A stretch of DNA of 64,000 nt from Candidatus Cloacimonadota bacterium (GCA_029781115.1 JAKOXG010000006.1:62001-126000), one strand, 5' to 3'. Positions 8,796-18,344 are shown, counted from the first letter of the stretch. A program made the numbers and translations. Notes: generated from the letters alone by a model not told the origin.

Positions 8796-10877
8796 TCAAG
8801 TGCGGCTTTTGCCAAACCCGAAACGTCCCGCATTTAGAACCGCAAGCAGAGTCACTCCCACATCCGCAATAATAGCCTCCCAGAGCCCACTTACACCACT
8901 CAGACCCAACACCATCACCAGCACCTTTACACCCAAAGCCAAGCTGATATTTTGCACCACACTCTTGTGTGTATTCTCGGCAACTTCCATGGCTTTGATG
9001 AGCTGCTGAGGTCTATCCTGCAAAAGCACGATATCCGCCGTCTCGATGGACGCAGGATTGCCGATCTTGCCCATCGCTATGCCCACATCCGCCCTGGCCA
9101 AAGCGGGAGCATCGTTCATCCCTTCGCCCACGTAAGCGGTGAAGCCATTCGACGCCTGCATCAGCTTCTCCAGATGCTCAATCTTCTGATCCGGCAAAAG
9201 CTCCGCCTCCCAGATGTCGAGACCCAATTCCCGGCTCATCGCCTGCACCTTGAGCTTTCTATCACCACTCAAGACGCCCAAATGCTCTACACCCTTGGAG
9301 CGCAACTGCGTCAGCACTTCTTTCATCCCGGGACGCAATTCGTCTGCAAAGGTGATGGCACCTAAGTAGATGCCATTTTTGCCCGCATGCACACAGCTCT
9401 CGTCTTCCACCTCGATCAGATTCCGATATCCCTGTTCAGCTAAGAACTTTGCACTGCCCACCACCAATTTGTGCCCATCATATTCCATTGAGATACCCTT
9501 GCCGGGATTTTCTGAGAAAGCAGATACTTTGTCTGCATCATAATCCGCACTGTAGGCGGCCTTGATCGCCTTGGCAAAGGGATGGTACGAGGTGTATTCG
9601 CTCACGTAGACCACGCTTTTGAGCTCCTCTGCATCCACGCCTTTGGGAGTGAACAGGTTCTTGATCTTCAATTCGCCTGTGGTGAGCGTGCCCGTTTTGT
9701 CAAAGACCATGGTTTTCACCCGGCGCAGGATGTCCAAATAGACAGAACCTTTCACGATGATTCCCTGCTTTGCAGCCTTGCCTATGCCTACATAATAGCT
9801 GAGCGGAACCGAGATCACCAGAGCGCAAGGACAACTCACGATCAGGAAAACCAAAGCCCGCTTAAACCATACCGCTGCTTCATAACCGATCAGTGTGGGA
9901 ATCAAAAACACCAAAATAGCCGCTACCACCACCGCAGGGGTATAGACGCCCGCAAAGCGTGTGATGAAGCGTTCGCTGGTAGATTTACGGCTGCCTGCAT
10001 CCTCGATAAGTTTCAGGACGCGGCTCACCGTGCTCTCTGCATCGATGGAGCTCACTTCTATCTCCAAAAGACCCTGCATATTGAGAGTGCCGGAAATCAC
10101 CTTGTCACCCTCAGAAACCGCCAAAGGAGTGGCTTCACCCGTAAGCGTGGAGGTATCCAGACTGGAACTGCCTTTGGTCACCACTCCATCAAGAGGAATG
10201 CGCTCGGAAGGATAGACCATTACCTTCTGCCCTACCTGCACCTGGCTCAGAGCCACATCCCGTGTGCCCTCAGCCGTGATCAGATGCGCCTTGTCCGGCT
10301 TGATGGACAGCATGCCCTGAATGGATTTGTAAGAGCGCTTCACCGCCAAACTTTCCAACCACTCACCGATTTCATACAAAAACATCACCGCCACTGCTTC
10401 GGTAAATTCCCCCAAAACCAGAGCACCACTGGTGGCAATCGTCATCAGAAACTGCTCGCCAAAGACCTTGCCCCGCAGCAGTGAACGCAAAGCCGTCCAG
10501 ATCACCCTGTGCCCCACCAGCAGCCAGGCTATGATGCCCAAGATGGTCTTGATTTCAGGCGCAATCGGCAAAACCGAAGATATTATCAACACCAACACAC
10601 CCAGCGCCAATGGCAGCCAAAACAGGACGCTGGCGCGCTTGTCTACTACTTCCACCTGCTTATCCGTAATGCTTACGCCCGGCTCGATGGAGTCCGCCAG
10701 ATGGTTCAGCCGCTCCAAAGCATCCACCGCCTCCTCGCTGTAGCTCACCACCAGTTTCCGATTCACAAAATCCAGCCTCGCTTCCGCTACACCGGGCATT
10801 TTGCAGATGCCCGCCTCTATCTCATTGGCACAATGCGCACAATCCAAGTTGTGGATCTCATATTCCTGCGTCGTCAT
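8796..10877 (-). CDS. cadA: Zn/Cd-exporting P1B-type ATPase
   Basis: A 693-residue heavy-metal efflux pump of the inner membrane. An N-terminal HMA domain carries CxxC (C13/C16 in NLDCAHC). The transmembrane metal site is CPC (SCPCALVISVP, near residue 348). The phosphorylated aspartate is in DKTGTLTTG near 390, the HP motif in YHPFAKA, and the hinge in VGEGMNDAPALA. After the P domain, K in the segment QNISLALGVK and DVG in ADVGVTLL match the P1B-2 (Zn2+/Cd2+/Pb2+) signature rather than copper pumps. It starts inside the repressor stop codon (TAATG), so the pair is one operon and probably metal-induced. Whether zntA or cadA is the better name cannot be decided. Confidence 0.92.
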   Translation of the reverse strand: MTTQEYEIHNLDCAHCANEIEAGICKMPGVAEARLDFVNRKLVVSYSEEAVDALERLNHLADSIEPGVSITDKQVEVVDKRASVLFWLPLALGVLVLIISSVLPIAPEIKTILGIIAWLLVGHRVIWTALRSLLRGKVFGEQFLMTIATSGALVLGEFTEAVAVMFLYEIGEWLESLAVKRSYKSIQGMLSIKPDKAHLITAEGTRDVALSQVQVGQKVMVYPSERIPLDGVVTKGSSSLDTSTLTGEATPLAVSEGDKVISGTLNMQGLLEIEVSSIDAESTVSRVLKLIEDAGSRKSTSERFITRFAGVYTPAVVVAAILVFLIPTLIGYEAAVWFKRALVFLIVSCPCALVISVPLSYYVGIGKAAKQGIIVKGSVYLDILRRVKTMVFDKTGTLTTGELKIKNLFTPKGVDAEELKSVVYVSEYTSYHPFAKAIKAAYSADYDADKVSAFSENPGKGISMEYDGHKLVVGSAKFLAEQGYRNLIEVEDESCVHAGKNGIYLGAITFADELRPGMKEVLTQLRSKGVEHLGVLSGDRKLKVQAMSRELGLDIWEAELLPDQKIEHLEKLMQASNGFTAYVGEGMNDAPALARADVGIAMGKIGNPASIETADIVLLQDRPQQLIKAMEVAENTHKSVVQNISLALGVKVLVMVLGLSGVSGLWEAIIADVGVTLLAVLNAGRFGFGKSRT

Positions 10878-11233
10878 TATCTTTTCACCTCGTTGATATG
10901 GGCCAATGCAACCTCAAAGATGCTCTGCACGTGCTCATCATCCAGAGAATAATAGCTGGTGGTGCCTTCTTTGCGCACTTTTACCAAACGGTTGAGCCTC
11001 AGATTTCGCAGCTGATGAGAGACGGCGGACTGCCCCATCTTCACCAAGCTGGCCAAATCCGCCACACAAAGTTCATGACGTGAGAGATAATAGAGTATCT
11101 TGAGCCGCGTGCCATCACCAAACACACTGAAAAATGTGCTCAGCCGCTCGATGGTTTCGGCATCAGGTTGCTCAGCAACCGTGCGCTCCAATTCTTTCTT
11201 GTCTATATACTTACACTTGCATATCGCATCCAT
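10877..11233 (-). CDS. cadC: ArsR/SmtB-family metal-sensing repressor (CadC-like)
   Basis: A 118-residue winged-helix repressor. The DNA-recognition region is SAVSHQLRNLRLNRLV. ELCVADL matches the ELCV(C/G)DL metal-box region of CadC/SmtB relatives, although only one cysteine is present there. The N-terminus adds C5 and C7 (MDAICKCKY), which could complete a thiolate site as in CadC. I chose ATG 11233 because AAGGAG precedes it by 6 bases; an upstream in-frame start at 11263 would overlap the operator. It overlaps cadA by one base and probably represses both genes until Zn or Cd binds. Confidence 0.88.
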   Translation of the reverse strand: MDAICKCKYIDKKELERTVAEQPDAETIERLSTFFSVFGDGTRLKILYYLSRHELCVADLASLVKMGQSAVSHQLRNLRLNRLVKVRKEGTTSYYSLDDEHVQSIFEVALAHINEVKR

Positions 11234-11244
11234 GTGTAGCTCCT

Positions 11245-11291
11245 TATATGAATATCTGTTCATATATTAACCAATACCGAGCGAAAGCAAA
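11245..11291 (-). promoter_or_regulatory. cadC-cadA promoter with overlapping ArsR-type operator
   Basis: A perfect inverted repeat TATATGAA-N6-TTCATATA spans 11245-11266 and contains TGAA-N6-TTCA, the core of SmtB/CzrA/CadC operators. On the minus strand a -10-like TAATAT (11264-11269) overlaps the operator edge, and TTTGCT (11286-11291) lies 16 bp upstream as a weak -35. Binding here would block both the promoter and access to the ribosome site at about 11240. The operator is seen directly; the promoter is inferred. Confidence 0.75.
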
Positions 11292-11384
11292 GGGGAAAAT
11301 AAAAGTGTTTTCACTTTTTGGGCATACGCTTCCCGCCACTTCTTTTTAAACCCGATTTAAAATCACTTACCCGTCACTCGCTCC

Positions 11385-11566
11385 TTACTCACCCGCCCGG
11401 TGATGCCGTGGAGATACTCGGGTTTTTTCCGGGAGGCTCCGGGGAATCACCGGGAGGCTAAGGCAGGAAGAGGCGGGGAAAAGACAACTTCTTGGTGAGG
11501 CCTTGCCTGCCACCCACCTTATTACCTCCCTTCTTTAATTAATGAGGAATTAAGGTGGCTCGCAGG
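11385..11566 (+). repeat. 182-bp structured dispersed repeat, copy A
   Basis: Full-length copy from TTACTCACCCGCCCGG to CTCGCAGG, lying between divergent cadC and trxB. The 5' half can form nested stems: CCCGCC/GGCGGG, CGGTGAT/ATCACCG, GGAG/CTCC and CTCGGG/CCGGGAG around a T loop. The 3' half forms CCTGC/GCAGG, CCACCTTA/TAAGGTGG and CCTC/GAGG. No open reading frame of note lies inside. The rest of this 507-bp gap holds the cadC promoter, an AAAAGTG-TTTT-CACTTTT hairpin at 11301-11318 and the palindrome TTGTATACAA at 11720. Confidence 0.85.
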
Positions 11567-11740
11567 TGCCAACGGAAGAATATGTCTTCTCGTCTGGAGT
11601 GGAGGTCTGCTTCATCTCAGAGGTCAAAATGGAGTGTCCATCCCGCTTCCAGAGCATCCTCTTCCCTTTTCCCTTGACAAAGAAGAGCCTTTCAAAATCA
11701 GAGTATGGAATGTGATAATTTGTATACAACGAGGTAAGAT

Positions 11741-12685
11741 ATGAGATACGATGTAGTGATAGTCGGAGGCGGACCAGCGGGTTTGAGTGCTGCGATCTAT
11801 GCCGCCAGAGGAGGCTTGAAGACTGCGGTTTTTGAGCGCGCTTTTATCGGTGGCCAGATCACCGTCACGGAAGATGTGGAAAACTACCCCGGCTTCGAGG
11901 AGAGTTTGAGCGGTTTTGAGCTCACAGCCAAGATGCATGCTCAGGCAGAGCGTTTTGGAGCGGAGTTTTTTGATGAAGAGATCACAGCTTTGCACTTGGA
12001 CGGTGCCATCAAAAAGTTGGAGACTTCCGAAGATAACAAGTATGAAGCCAAGGTGATCATCCTCTGCACCGGTGCGCATCCCCGCAGTTTGGGTGTGGCC
12101 GGCGAAGAGGAGTTTACCGGTCGCGGCGTGTCCTATTGTGCCACCTGTGATGGTGCTCTGTATCGGAATAAAGCCGTAGCCATGGTGGGTGGTGGAGATT
12201 CCGCTGTTCAAGAAGCCATTTTCCTCACCCGTTTTGCGTCCAAGGTCTACATCATCCACCGTCGGGACGAGCTCAGGGCGCAGAAGATCATCCAAGACCG
12301 TGCTCTCAGCAATCCCAAGATTGAAATGGTCTGGGATAGCGTGGTACAAGAAATTCAGGGCGAAACTGCCGTGCAAAAGCTGAAAGTCTTCAACCGAAAG
12401 ACGGAAGAAGTCAGCTATCTCGATGTAGATGGCGTGTTTATCTACGTGGGCATCTTGCCCAATAATGAGCTGATGGGCTCCGGTATCGAGCTGGATGAAG
12501 CCGGCTTTGTGATTACGGATGCGAATATGATGACTAACATTCCGGGCGTCTATGCCGCCGGTGATATCCGTCACACTGTATTGAGGCAGGTGGTAACCGC
12601 TGCTTCCGATGGAGCGATCGCCGCTTGGTGTGCCGAGAAATGGCTGATCGAAAACTTTGACGATACATCATCCAACAAGGACTAA
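11741..12685 (+). CDS. trxB: thioredoxin-disulfide reductase
   Basis: A 314-residue flavoprotein that passes electrons from NADPH to thioredoxin in the cytoplasm. The FAD site is GGGPAG near residue 9, the redox-active disulfide is CATC near 133-136, the second nucleotide site is GGGDSA, and HRRDELRA marks NADPH preference. The C-terminal FAD contact YAAGDIRHTVLRQVVTA is intact. GAGG precedes the ATG. It is 4 bp upstream of alaS and likely shares its transcript. Length and motifs are fully typical. Confidence 0.94.
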   Translation: MRYDVVIVGGGPAGLSAAIYAARGGLKTAVFERAFIGGQITVTEDVENYPGFEESLSGFELTAKMHAQAERFGAEFFDEEITALHLDGAIKKLETSEDNKYEAKVIILCTGAHPRSLGVAGEEEFTGRGVSYCATCDGALYRNKAVAMVGGGDSAVQEAIFLTRFASKVYIIHRRDELRAQKIIQDRALSNPKIEMVWDSVVQEIQGETAVQKLKVFNRKTEEVSYLDVDGVFIYVGILPNNELMGSGIELDEAGFVITDANMMTNIPGVYAAGDIRHTVLRQVVTAASDGAIAAWCAEKWLIENFDDTSSNKD

Positions 12686-12689
12686 GCAA

Positions 12690-15284
12690 GTGCTGAGTAG
12701 TAAAGACATTCGCAGTAGCTTCATCGACTTCTTCCGCAGCAAAGAGCATCAATTTGTGCACAGCTCGCCTGTGGTTCCTGAAAGCGACCCCACGCTGCTC
12801 TTTACCAATGCGGGCATGAACCAGTTCAAGGACATCTTTTTAGGCCTGAGAGAGCGGGACTTCCCGCGGGTCGTCAACAGCCAAAAGTGCATCCGCGCCG
12901 GTGGCAAGCACAACGACCTTGAAGAAGTGGGGCAAGACGGCTATCATCACACCTTCTTTGAGATGCTTGGCAATTGGTCTTTTGCAGATTATTACAAAAA
13001 AGAAGCCATAACCTGGGCTTGGGAGCTGCTCACCGAAGTGTGGAAGCTGCCCAAAGACAAGCTCTATGCCACCGTGCATGACAGCGATCAGGAAGCCTAC
13101 GACATCTGGAAGAGTGAAACGGACATCAACCCCGAGCACATCAGCTTCCATGGTGATAAAGACAACTTTTGGGAGATGGGCGAAACCGGCCCTTGCGGCC
13201 CCTGCAGCGAAATCCATATCGATCGGGGCGAAGGCACTTGTGACAAAGGGCACGATCCCGAGCACGTCTGCGGCGTCAATGCAGATTGTGCCCGCTATAT
13301 CGAGCTGTGGAATCTGGTGTTTATCCAATACAAAAGAGAGGCGGATCGCAGCCTCACGCCGCTCAAAGACCGCTTTGTGGATACCGGCGCCGGCTTGGAG
13401 AGAATCGCACAGGTGCTGCAAGACAAGCACAGCAACTACGAGACCGACCTCTTTATGCCCATCATAGAAAAACTGGCTCAGCTCAGCGGCAAAGCCTATG
13501 ACATCAAGACAGGCGTGAGCCACAGGGTGATCGCAGACCACGTGCGCTGCCTCTGTTTTGCACTGGCGGATGGTGGCTTCCCCTCCAATGAAGGACGTGG
13601 CTACGTGCTGCGACGCATCCTCCGGCGTGCGGCCAGGCATGGAAGGCTGCTGGGCTTCACCGAGCCCTTCCTGTATCTGCTGGTCAATACCGTGGTGGAG
13701 ATCATGGGGCATCACTTCACCGAGCTCAAGGGCAAGGAAGAGTATATCCGCACCGTGATCAAAGCGGAAGAAGAGCGCTTTAACCACACTTTGGATATTG
13801 GGCTGCAACGTTTTGAAGAGATTGTCGAGAAGCTGGAGGGTAAGACCATCGACGGCAAAGATGCCTTCATGCTCTATGATACTTACGGCTTCCCGCTGGA
13901 CTTGACTCAGATCATGGCAGCCGAACACGGTTTGGATGTGGATTTGCCGGGCTTTGAAGCCGAGATGGAAGCACAAAGAGAGCGGGCTCGCTCCAGTTCC
14001 AAATTTGCCTATGCCGCAGAAGACGTGGAGTGGATCACGCTTGCAGAGCCCTCACCCACCGAGTTTGTGGGCTATACCGAGCCTGAAGCCAAAGTGCGCA
14101 TCCAGAGCTACTATTTTGATGAAGAGGGACTCAGCCATCTGCGTTTGGATCGCACTCCTTTCTATGCCGAATCCGGTGGCCAAGTGGCTGATACGGGCAT
14201 CATCTCTGATGCTGGTTTTGAAATGCAAGTTTGCGATGTTCAGAAACATGCGGATTATCATGTCCATATCGGTAAGGTAACAAAAGGAACACCGCATGCG
14301 GGTGAGCTCACCGCAAAGATCGATGTGGAGCGCAGACTGGATATCGCCCGCAATCACACGCTCACCCACCTCATCCACAAGGCTCTCAGAGAGCTTTTAG
14401 GCGACCATGTGCAACAGAAAGGTTCCCTGGTTGCTCCGGATCATGCCCGCTTTGATTTCACGCATCAAGCCGCCTTGGATAAGGCTCAGATACAGGCCTT
14501 GGAGAAAGCGGTCAACGAGGTGATCCTGCAAAACCGTGAGGTGAGCACCGAGATTCTGCCCATCGCCGAGGCCAAGAAGCAGGGTGCTATCGCCTTGTTT
14601 GGCGAAAAGTATGCCGATGACGTGAGAGTGGTGACCGTTCATGACTACTCCAAAGAGCTTTGCGGAGGCACACACGTGCAGGCTACGGGCGAGATCGGGC
14701 TCTGCAAGATCGAATCCGAAAGCTCATCCGCAGCCGGCATCAGAAGGCTGGAAGTGTTGAGCGGACGTGCCGCTCTTGCGCATGTAAACCATCTGCAGGA
14801 GAGGCTGCACGAGCTGGCAAACAAGCTCAAATCCCCGGAAAAGCAATTGGAAGAGAAGCTGGATGCACTGATCCAGAAGAATAAAGATTTGGAAGAAGAG
14901 CTCAAGGCTCAGGCTGCCAAGCTGGGTAGAGACCAGTTGGGCAGCATCATGCAACAGGCTGAGCAACTGGACAGCTTCAGGTTTTTGGCTGCCGAAGTTC
15001 AGGCCGAAACAGCAGATCAGCTCAGGACTATGGGAGACGAAATCAAGGCACAAGCCACAGATATGATCGCCTTTCTCTTTGCACCCAGTGCTGATAAAGT
15101 CTCCATCCTCTGCGTGGTGGGCTCCCAGCTCAAAGACCGCTTTCATGCCGGTAAACTCATCGGCCAAGTGGCGGAAGTTTTGGGCGGCAAAGGCGGCGGC
15201 AGACCGGATTCCGCCATGGCTGGTGGCAAGGACGCCAACCTTATTCCCAAAGCAATCGAAAAAGCCAGAAGCCTCGTGAGCTGA
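12690..15284 (+). CDS. alaS: alanyl-tRNA synthetase
   Basis: Charges tRNA-Ala. The catalytic domain begins IRSSFIDFFRSKEHQ and carries the motif 1 region DPTLLFTNAGMNQF and the motif 3 region GRGYVLRRILRRAARHG. The editing domain carries HTLTH and the ELCGGTH zinc and cysteine site. A coiled-coil linker follows, then the C-Ala domain with the glycine-rich GGKGGGRPDSAMAGG near the end. I chose GTG 12690 (864 residues), because AAGGA lies 9 bases upstream and families start at this point. The longer ATG 12657 would overlap trxB and add a non-homologous leader. GT9 follows with a 1-bp gap. Confidence 0.95.
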   Translation: MLSSKDIRSSFIDFFRSKEHQFVHSSPVVPESDPTLLFTNAGMNQFKDIFLGLRERDFPRVVNSQKCIRAGGKHNDLEEVGQDGYHHTFFEMLGNWSFADYYKKEAITWAWELLTEVWKLPKDKLYATVHDSDQEAYDIWKSETDINPEHISFHGDKDNFWEMGETGPCGPCSEIHIDRGEGTCDKGHDPEHVCGVNADCARYIELWNLVFIQYKREADRSLTPLKDRFVDTGAGLERIAQVLQDKHSNYETDLFMPIIEKLAQLSGKAYDIKTGVSHRVIADHVRCLCFALADGGFPSNEGRGYVLRRILRRAARHGRLLGFTEPFLYLLVNTVVEIMGHHFTELKGKEEYIRTVIKAEEERFNHTLDIGLQRFEEIVEKLEGKTIDGKDAFMLYDTYGFPLDLTQIMAAEHGLDVDLPGFEAEMEAQRERARSSSKFAYAAEDVEWITLAEPSPTEFVGYTEPEAKVRIQSYYFDEEGLSHLRLDRTPFYAESGGQVADTGIISDAGFEMQVCDVQKHADYHVHIGKVTKGTPHAGELTAKIDVERRLDIARNHTLTHLIHKALRELLGDHVQQKGSLVAPDHARFDFTHQAALDKAQIQALEKAVNEVILQNREVSTEILPIAEAKKQGAIALFGEKYADDVRVVTVHDYSKELCGGTHVQATGEIGLCKIESESSSAAGIRRLEVLSGRAALAHVNHLQERLHELANKLKSPEKQLEEKLDALIQKNKDLEEELKAQAAKLGRDQLGSIMQQAEQLDSFRFLAAEVQAETADQLRTMGDEIKAQATDMIAFLFAPSADKVSILCVVGSQLKDRFHAGKLIGQVAEVLGGKGGGRPDSAMAGGKDANLIPKAIEKARSLVS

Positions 15285-15285
15285 T

Positions 15286-16263
15286 ATGCATTTCCTCATT
15301 ATTCGCCTGAGCAGCTTGGGTGACATCATCCTCACCCAGGCTGTAGTGGCGGCTCTCAGACGCAACTTCCCCAATTGCCAGATCACCTTCGTCTGTAAAG
15401 AGGCTTTCCAAGACATCGTCCAGATGATGGGCAGCAATATTGAAGTGCTCTGCTGGCGCGAGAATCTCAGCTTTTTCAAAGAACTCAGAGAGCAGCAATA
15501 TGATGCGGTGATCGACCTACATGGCAAGCTGGCTTCGCATCTGATCACGCTTTTTGCCAAAGCAAGCATGAAATACAGGTATCACAAACAGCGCAAGCTG
15601 CGTCAGCAAATCGTAAAGCATGAGACCGAAGAGTCAATCAGCTCCACGGTGGATTTATACTTTTCTGCGCTGACGGAATTGCTCCCCGGAGAAAGCTGGG
15701 AACAGCCCAAGCTCTATCCACATCTGCTGCTCAAGGACGAGGTAGCTCTGCCTGCAGAATGGCAGGGCAAGAAGGTAATAGCCATCTTTGCCGGTGCTGC
15801 CCACTTTACCAAGACCTATCCCTTGGCGCAATACCGGGACTTTCTGCGCTTGGCCAAGGAGGATTGGCGCTTTATCTTTCTGGGTAGTGAGGTGGAGAGA
15901 GAGCTTTCGGAGGCGATCCGCGGCTCTTTTGAAGCGATCAGCATTAACAAGTGCGGAGCTTTTGATCTGGTCTCTCTGGCCAGTCTGCTGCAAAAGGTGG
16001 ACTTGGTAATCTCCTCGGATAGCGGGCCCATGCACTTGGCTGCGGCGCTGGGATGCAGGCAGATTGCCATCTTTGGCAGCACACATCCGAGGTTGGGCTT
16101 TGCGCCCTTAAACCCCAAAGCTGAGGTCTTGTGCGCAGACCTGCACTGTCAACCCTGCACTCTGCATGGTAGGGATAGTTGTCCCTTGGGGCATTGGTAC
16201 TGCATGACGCAGATTTCGCCGCAGATGCTTTTTGAGACGGTCGAGAAGTCTTTATTGAGTTAG
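15286..16263 (+). CDS. glycosyltransferase family 9 (heptosyltransferase-like)
   Basis: A 325-residue GT-B enzyme. The N-terminus IIRLSSLGDIILTQAVVAALRR is the GT9 signature, and the nucleotide-sugar region SSDSGPMHLAAALG plus IFGSTHP matches ADP-heptose:LPS heptosyltransferases. A C-terminal Cys-rich stretch (LHCQPC, SCPLG, YCM) is common in the family. It probably builds the LPS core at the inner face of the inner membrane. It follows alaS by one base and overlaps the tail of uvrB by 12 bp tail-to-tail, so no spacer terminator exists between these convergent units. The exact acceptor is unknown. Confidence 0.88.
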   Translation: MHFLIIRLSSLGDIILTQAVVAALRRNFPNCQITFVCKEAFQDIVQMMGSNIEVLCWRENLSFFKELREQQYDAVIDLHGKLASHLITLFAKASMKYRYHKQRKLRQQIVKHETEESISSTVDLYFSALTELLPGESWEQPKLYPHLLLKDEVALPAEWQGKKVIAIFAGAAHFTKTYPLAQYRDFLRLAKEDWRFIFLGSEVERELSEAIRGSFEAISINKCGAFDLVSLASLLQKVDLVISSDSGPMHLAAALGCRQIAIFGSTHPRLGFAPLNPKAEVLCADLHCQPCTLHGRDSCPLGHWYCMTQISPQMLFETVEKSLLS

Positions 16264-18270
16264 CTGTGGTGCTGGTGTGTCCAGCATCTCGGCAATCCTG
16301 TCCCTCAGTTCTGCTGCCTTTTCAAACTCCAGATTGGCAGCCGCTTTCTGCATTTCCTTCTTGAGCAGAGAGATCAGTTTATCCTTGTTGTCAATCTCCA
16401 GATATTCAAAGAAATCAGCCTTGGAAGGCTTGGTATCCTTCTCTTCATCAAAGGCGGCGTAACCTTCCGCAATGGCAGTGGATTGCATGATCTGCTCGAT
16501 ACTCTTCTGAATGCTTTGCGGTGTGATGTTGTGCTCTTGGTTGTAGGCTATCTGTTTGGCGCGCCTGCGCTGCGTCTCGCTGAGGGTTTGAGCGATGGCG
16601 TCGGTGATGGTATCCGCATAGAGCACCACCTTTCCCTCCACGTTGCGAGCCGCTCTGCCTGAAATCTGGATCAGTGAGCGGGTAGAACGCAGGAAGCCGG
16701 TCTTGTCCGCATCCAGGATGGCTACCAAAGACACTTCCGGCAAATCCAGGCCTTCACGCAGCAGGTTCACGCCCACGATCACGTCAAACTCGCCCAAGCG
16801 CAGGTCTCTGATGATCTGAGCTCTTTGGATGGAGTCGATCTCGCTGTGCAGGTATTTGGCACGGATGCCGGCGTTGCTGAGGTAAATGCTGAGGTCTTCA
16901 CTCATCCGCTTGGTGAGCGTCATCACCAAGGCTTTATGCCCCTTGGCAACACGTTCCTTGATCTGCGAGATGAGGTCGTCCACCTGGTTCTTCACCGGCT
17001 TGATCTCCACTTCGGGGTCCAGCAGCCCCGTGGGGCGGATTACCTGCTCCACCACTACGCCTTTGGTCAGTTCCAGCTCATAATCCGCCGGGGTGGCAGA
17101 GACGAAAATCACGGTGTTGAGATACTGCTCAAATTCCTCAAAGCGCAGGGGGCGGTTGTCGAAGGCAGAGGGCAGCCTGAAGCCATATTCCACCAGGTTT
17201 TGCTTGCGGGTATAGTCGCCGCCATACATGCCGTGCACCTGCGGGATGGTGACGTGTGATTCGTCGATGATGAAGATGAAGTCCTCAGGGAAATAGTTTA
17301 AAAGGCAGTAAGGAGGCTGTCCTGCAGGCGTTCCGGTGAGATGCCTGGAATAGTTTTCGATGCCGGAGCAGTAGCCCAGTTCGTTGAGCATCTCAAGGTC
17401 GAACATGGTACGCTGCTTCAGCCTTTCAGCTTCCAGATAGCGGTTGTTTTCCAGGTAAAACTGCAACCGCTCGTCCAGCTCTTTGCGGATATTGGCCGTG
17501 GCTTTGCGCATCCTTTCCGGGCTCATCACAAAGTGGATGGCGGGATAGACGGGATAGGAGTCCACATCCTCCAAAACCTGATAGGAGATGGGTTGCAGCT
17601 TTTGCAGCCTCACGATCTCTGGGCCAAAGAACTCCACCCTGAGGCAGTGCTCCAGATAGGCGGGATAGATGTCCACCACATCACCGCGCACACGGAAGGC
17701 ACCACGCTCAAAAGCGATGTCGTTGCGCGCATAGTGAGCAGCTACCAGTTTTTTGATCAGCTCGTCCCTATCCATCTGGGCGCCAACTTCCAGGCGGATC
17801 AACGCTTCTCGATACTCCTCAGGCACACCCAAGCCATAGATGCAGGAAACCGACGCCACGATGATCACATCCCGGCGCTCCATCAAACTCATGGTAGCCC
17901 GCAATCTCAGCTTCTCTATCTGCTCGTTGACGTCGCTATCTTTCTCTATATAGATGTCTTTACCGGGGATATAGGCTTCCGGTTGATAGTAGTCGTAATA
18001 AGAGATGAAATACTCCACTGCATTGTGCGGGAAAAGCTGTTTGAGCTCTCCATAAAGTTGAGCAGCGAGGGTTTTGTTGTGGGAAAGCACCAGCACAGGA
18101 CGGTCAAAGTGGGCAATCACATTGGCGATGGTGAAGGTTTTCCCGCTGCCGGTCACACCCAAAAGCACCTGGTGAGCCTTTCCCGCCTCTATCCCCTGCA
18201 CGAGCTCAGCGATGGCTTGAGGCTGATCCCCGGAAGGGCTATACTCGCTTTCCAACTTGAATATCGACAT
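16252..18270 (-). CDS. uvrB: excinuclease ABC subunit B
   Basis: A 672-residue damage-verification helicase of nucleotide excision repair. Walker A is GVTGSGKTFT, the damage-probing beta-hairpin is YISYYDYYQPEAYIP, the DEAH-like box is DESHVTIPQ, motif VI is QISGRAARN, and the C-terminal UVR domain (NLEFEKAAELRDRI) contacts UvrC. Length is standard. An AGAGGA site precedes ATG 18270. It is transcribed alone, divergent from the ndk operon. uvrA and uvrC are not in the window. Confidence 0.97.
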   Translation of the reverse strand: MSIFKLESEYSPSGDQPQAIAELVQGIEAGKAHQVLLGVTGSGKTFTIANVIAHFDRPVLVLSHNKTLAAQLYGELKQLFPHNAVEYFISYYDYYQPEAYIPGKDIYIEKDSDVNEQIEKLRLRATMSLMERRDVIIVASVSCIYGLGVPEEYREALIRLEVGAQMDRDELIKKLVAAHYARNDIAFERGAFRVRGDVVDIYPAYLEHCLRVEFFGPEIVRLQKLQPISYQVLEDVDSYPVYPAIHFVMSPERMRKATANIRKELDERLQFYLENNRYLEAERLKQRTMFDLEMLNELGYCSGIENYSRHLTGTPAGQPPYCLLNYFPEDFIFIIDESHVTIPQVHGMYGGDYTRKQNLVEYGFRLPSAFDNRPLRFEEFEQYLNTVIFVSATPADYELELTKGVVVEQVIRPTGLLDPEVEIKPVKNQVDDLISQIKERVAKGHKALVMTLTKRMSEDLSIYLSNAGIRAKYLHSEIDSIQRAQIIRDLRLGEFDVIVGVNLLREGLDLPEVSLVAILDADKTGFLRSTRSLIQISGRAARNVEGKVVLYADTITDAIAQTLSETQRRRAKQIAYNQEHNITPQSIQKSIEQIMQSTAIAEGYAAFDEEKDTKPSKADFFEYLEIDNKDKLISLLKKEMQKAAANLEFEKAAELRDRIAEMLDTPAPQLTQ

Positions 18271-18344
18271 CTTATTCCTCTTATCTTATTGTTTTGGCAT
18301 CAATGAGTTAGACTACTCAGCAGAAGAAAACTGCAAATTAAGAC

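Noticed and set aside
8771-8799. TTGACA on the minus strand at 8794-8799 as a thrS promoter
   Set aside because: No acceptable -10 lies 16-18 bp downstream, and the -35 overlaps the end of cadA.
11720-11729. TTGTATACAA palindrome before trxB as an operator
   Set aside because: A 10-bp palindrome in AT-rich DNA is expected by chance; no matching regulator or second site was found.
11624-12574. 316-codon minus-strand frame
   Set aside because: It is the shadow of trxB, whose FAD, NADPH and CATC motifs are intact.
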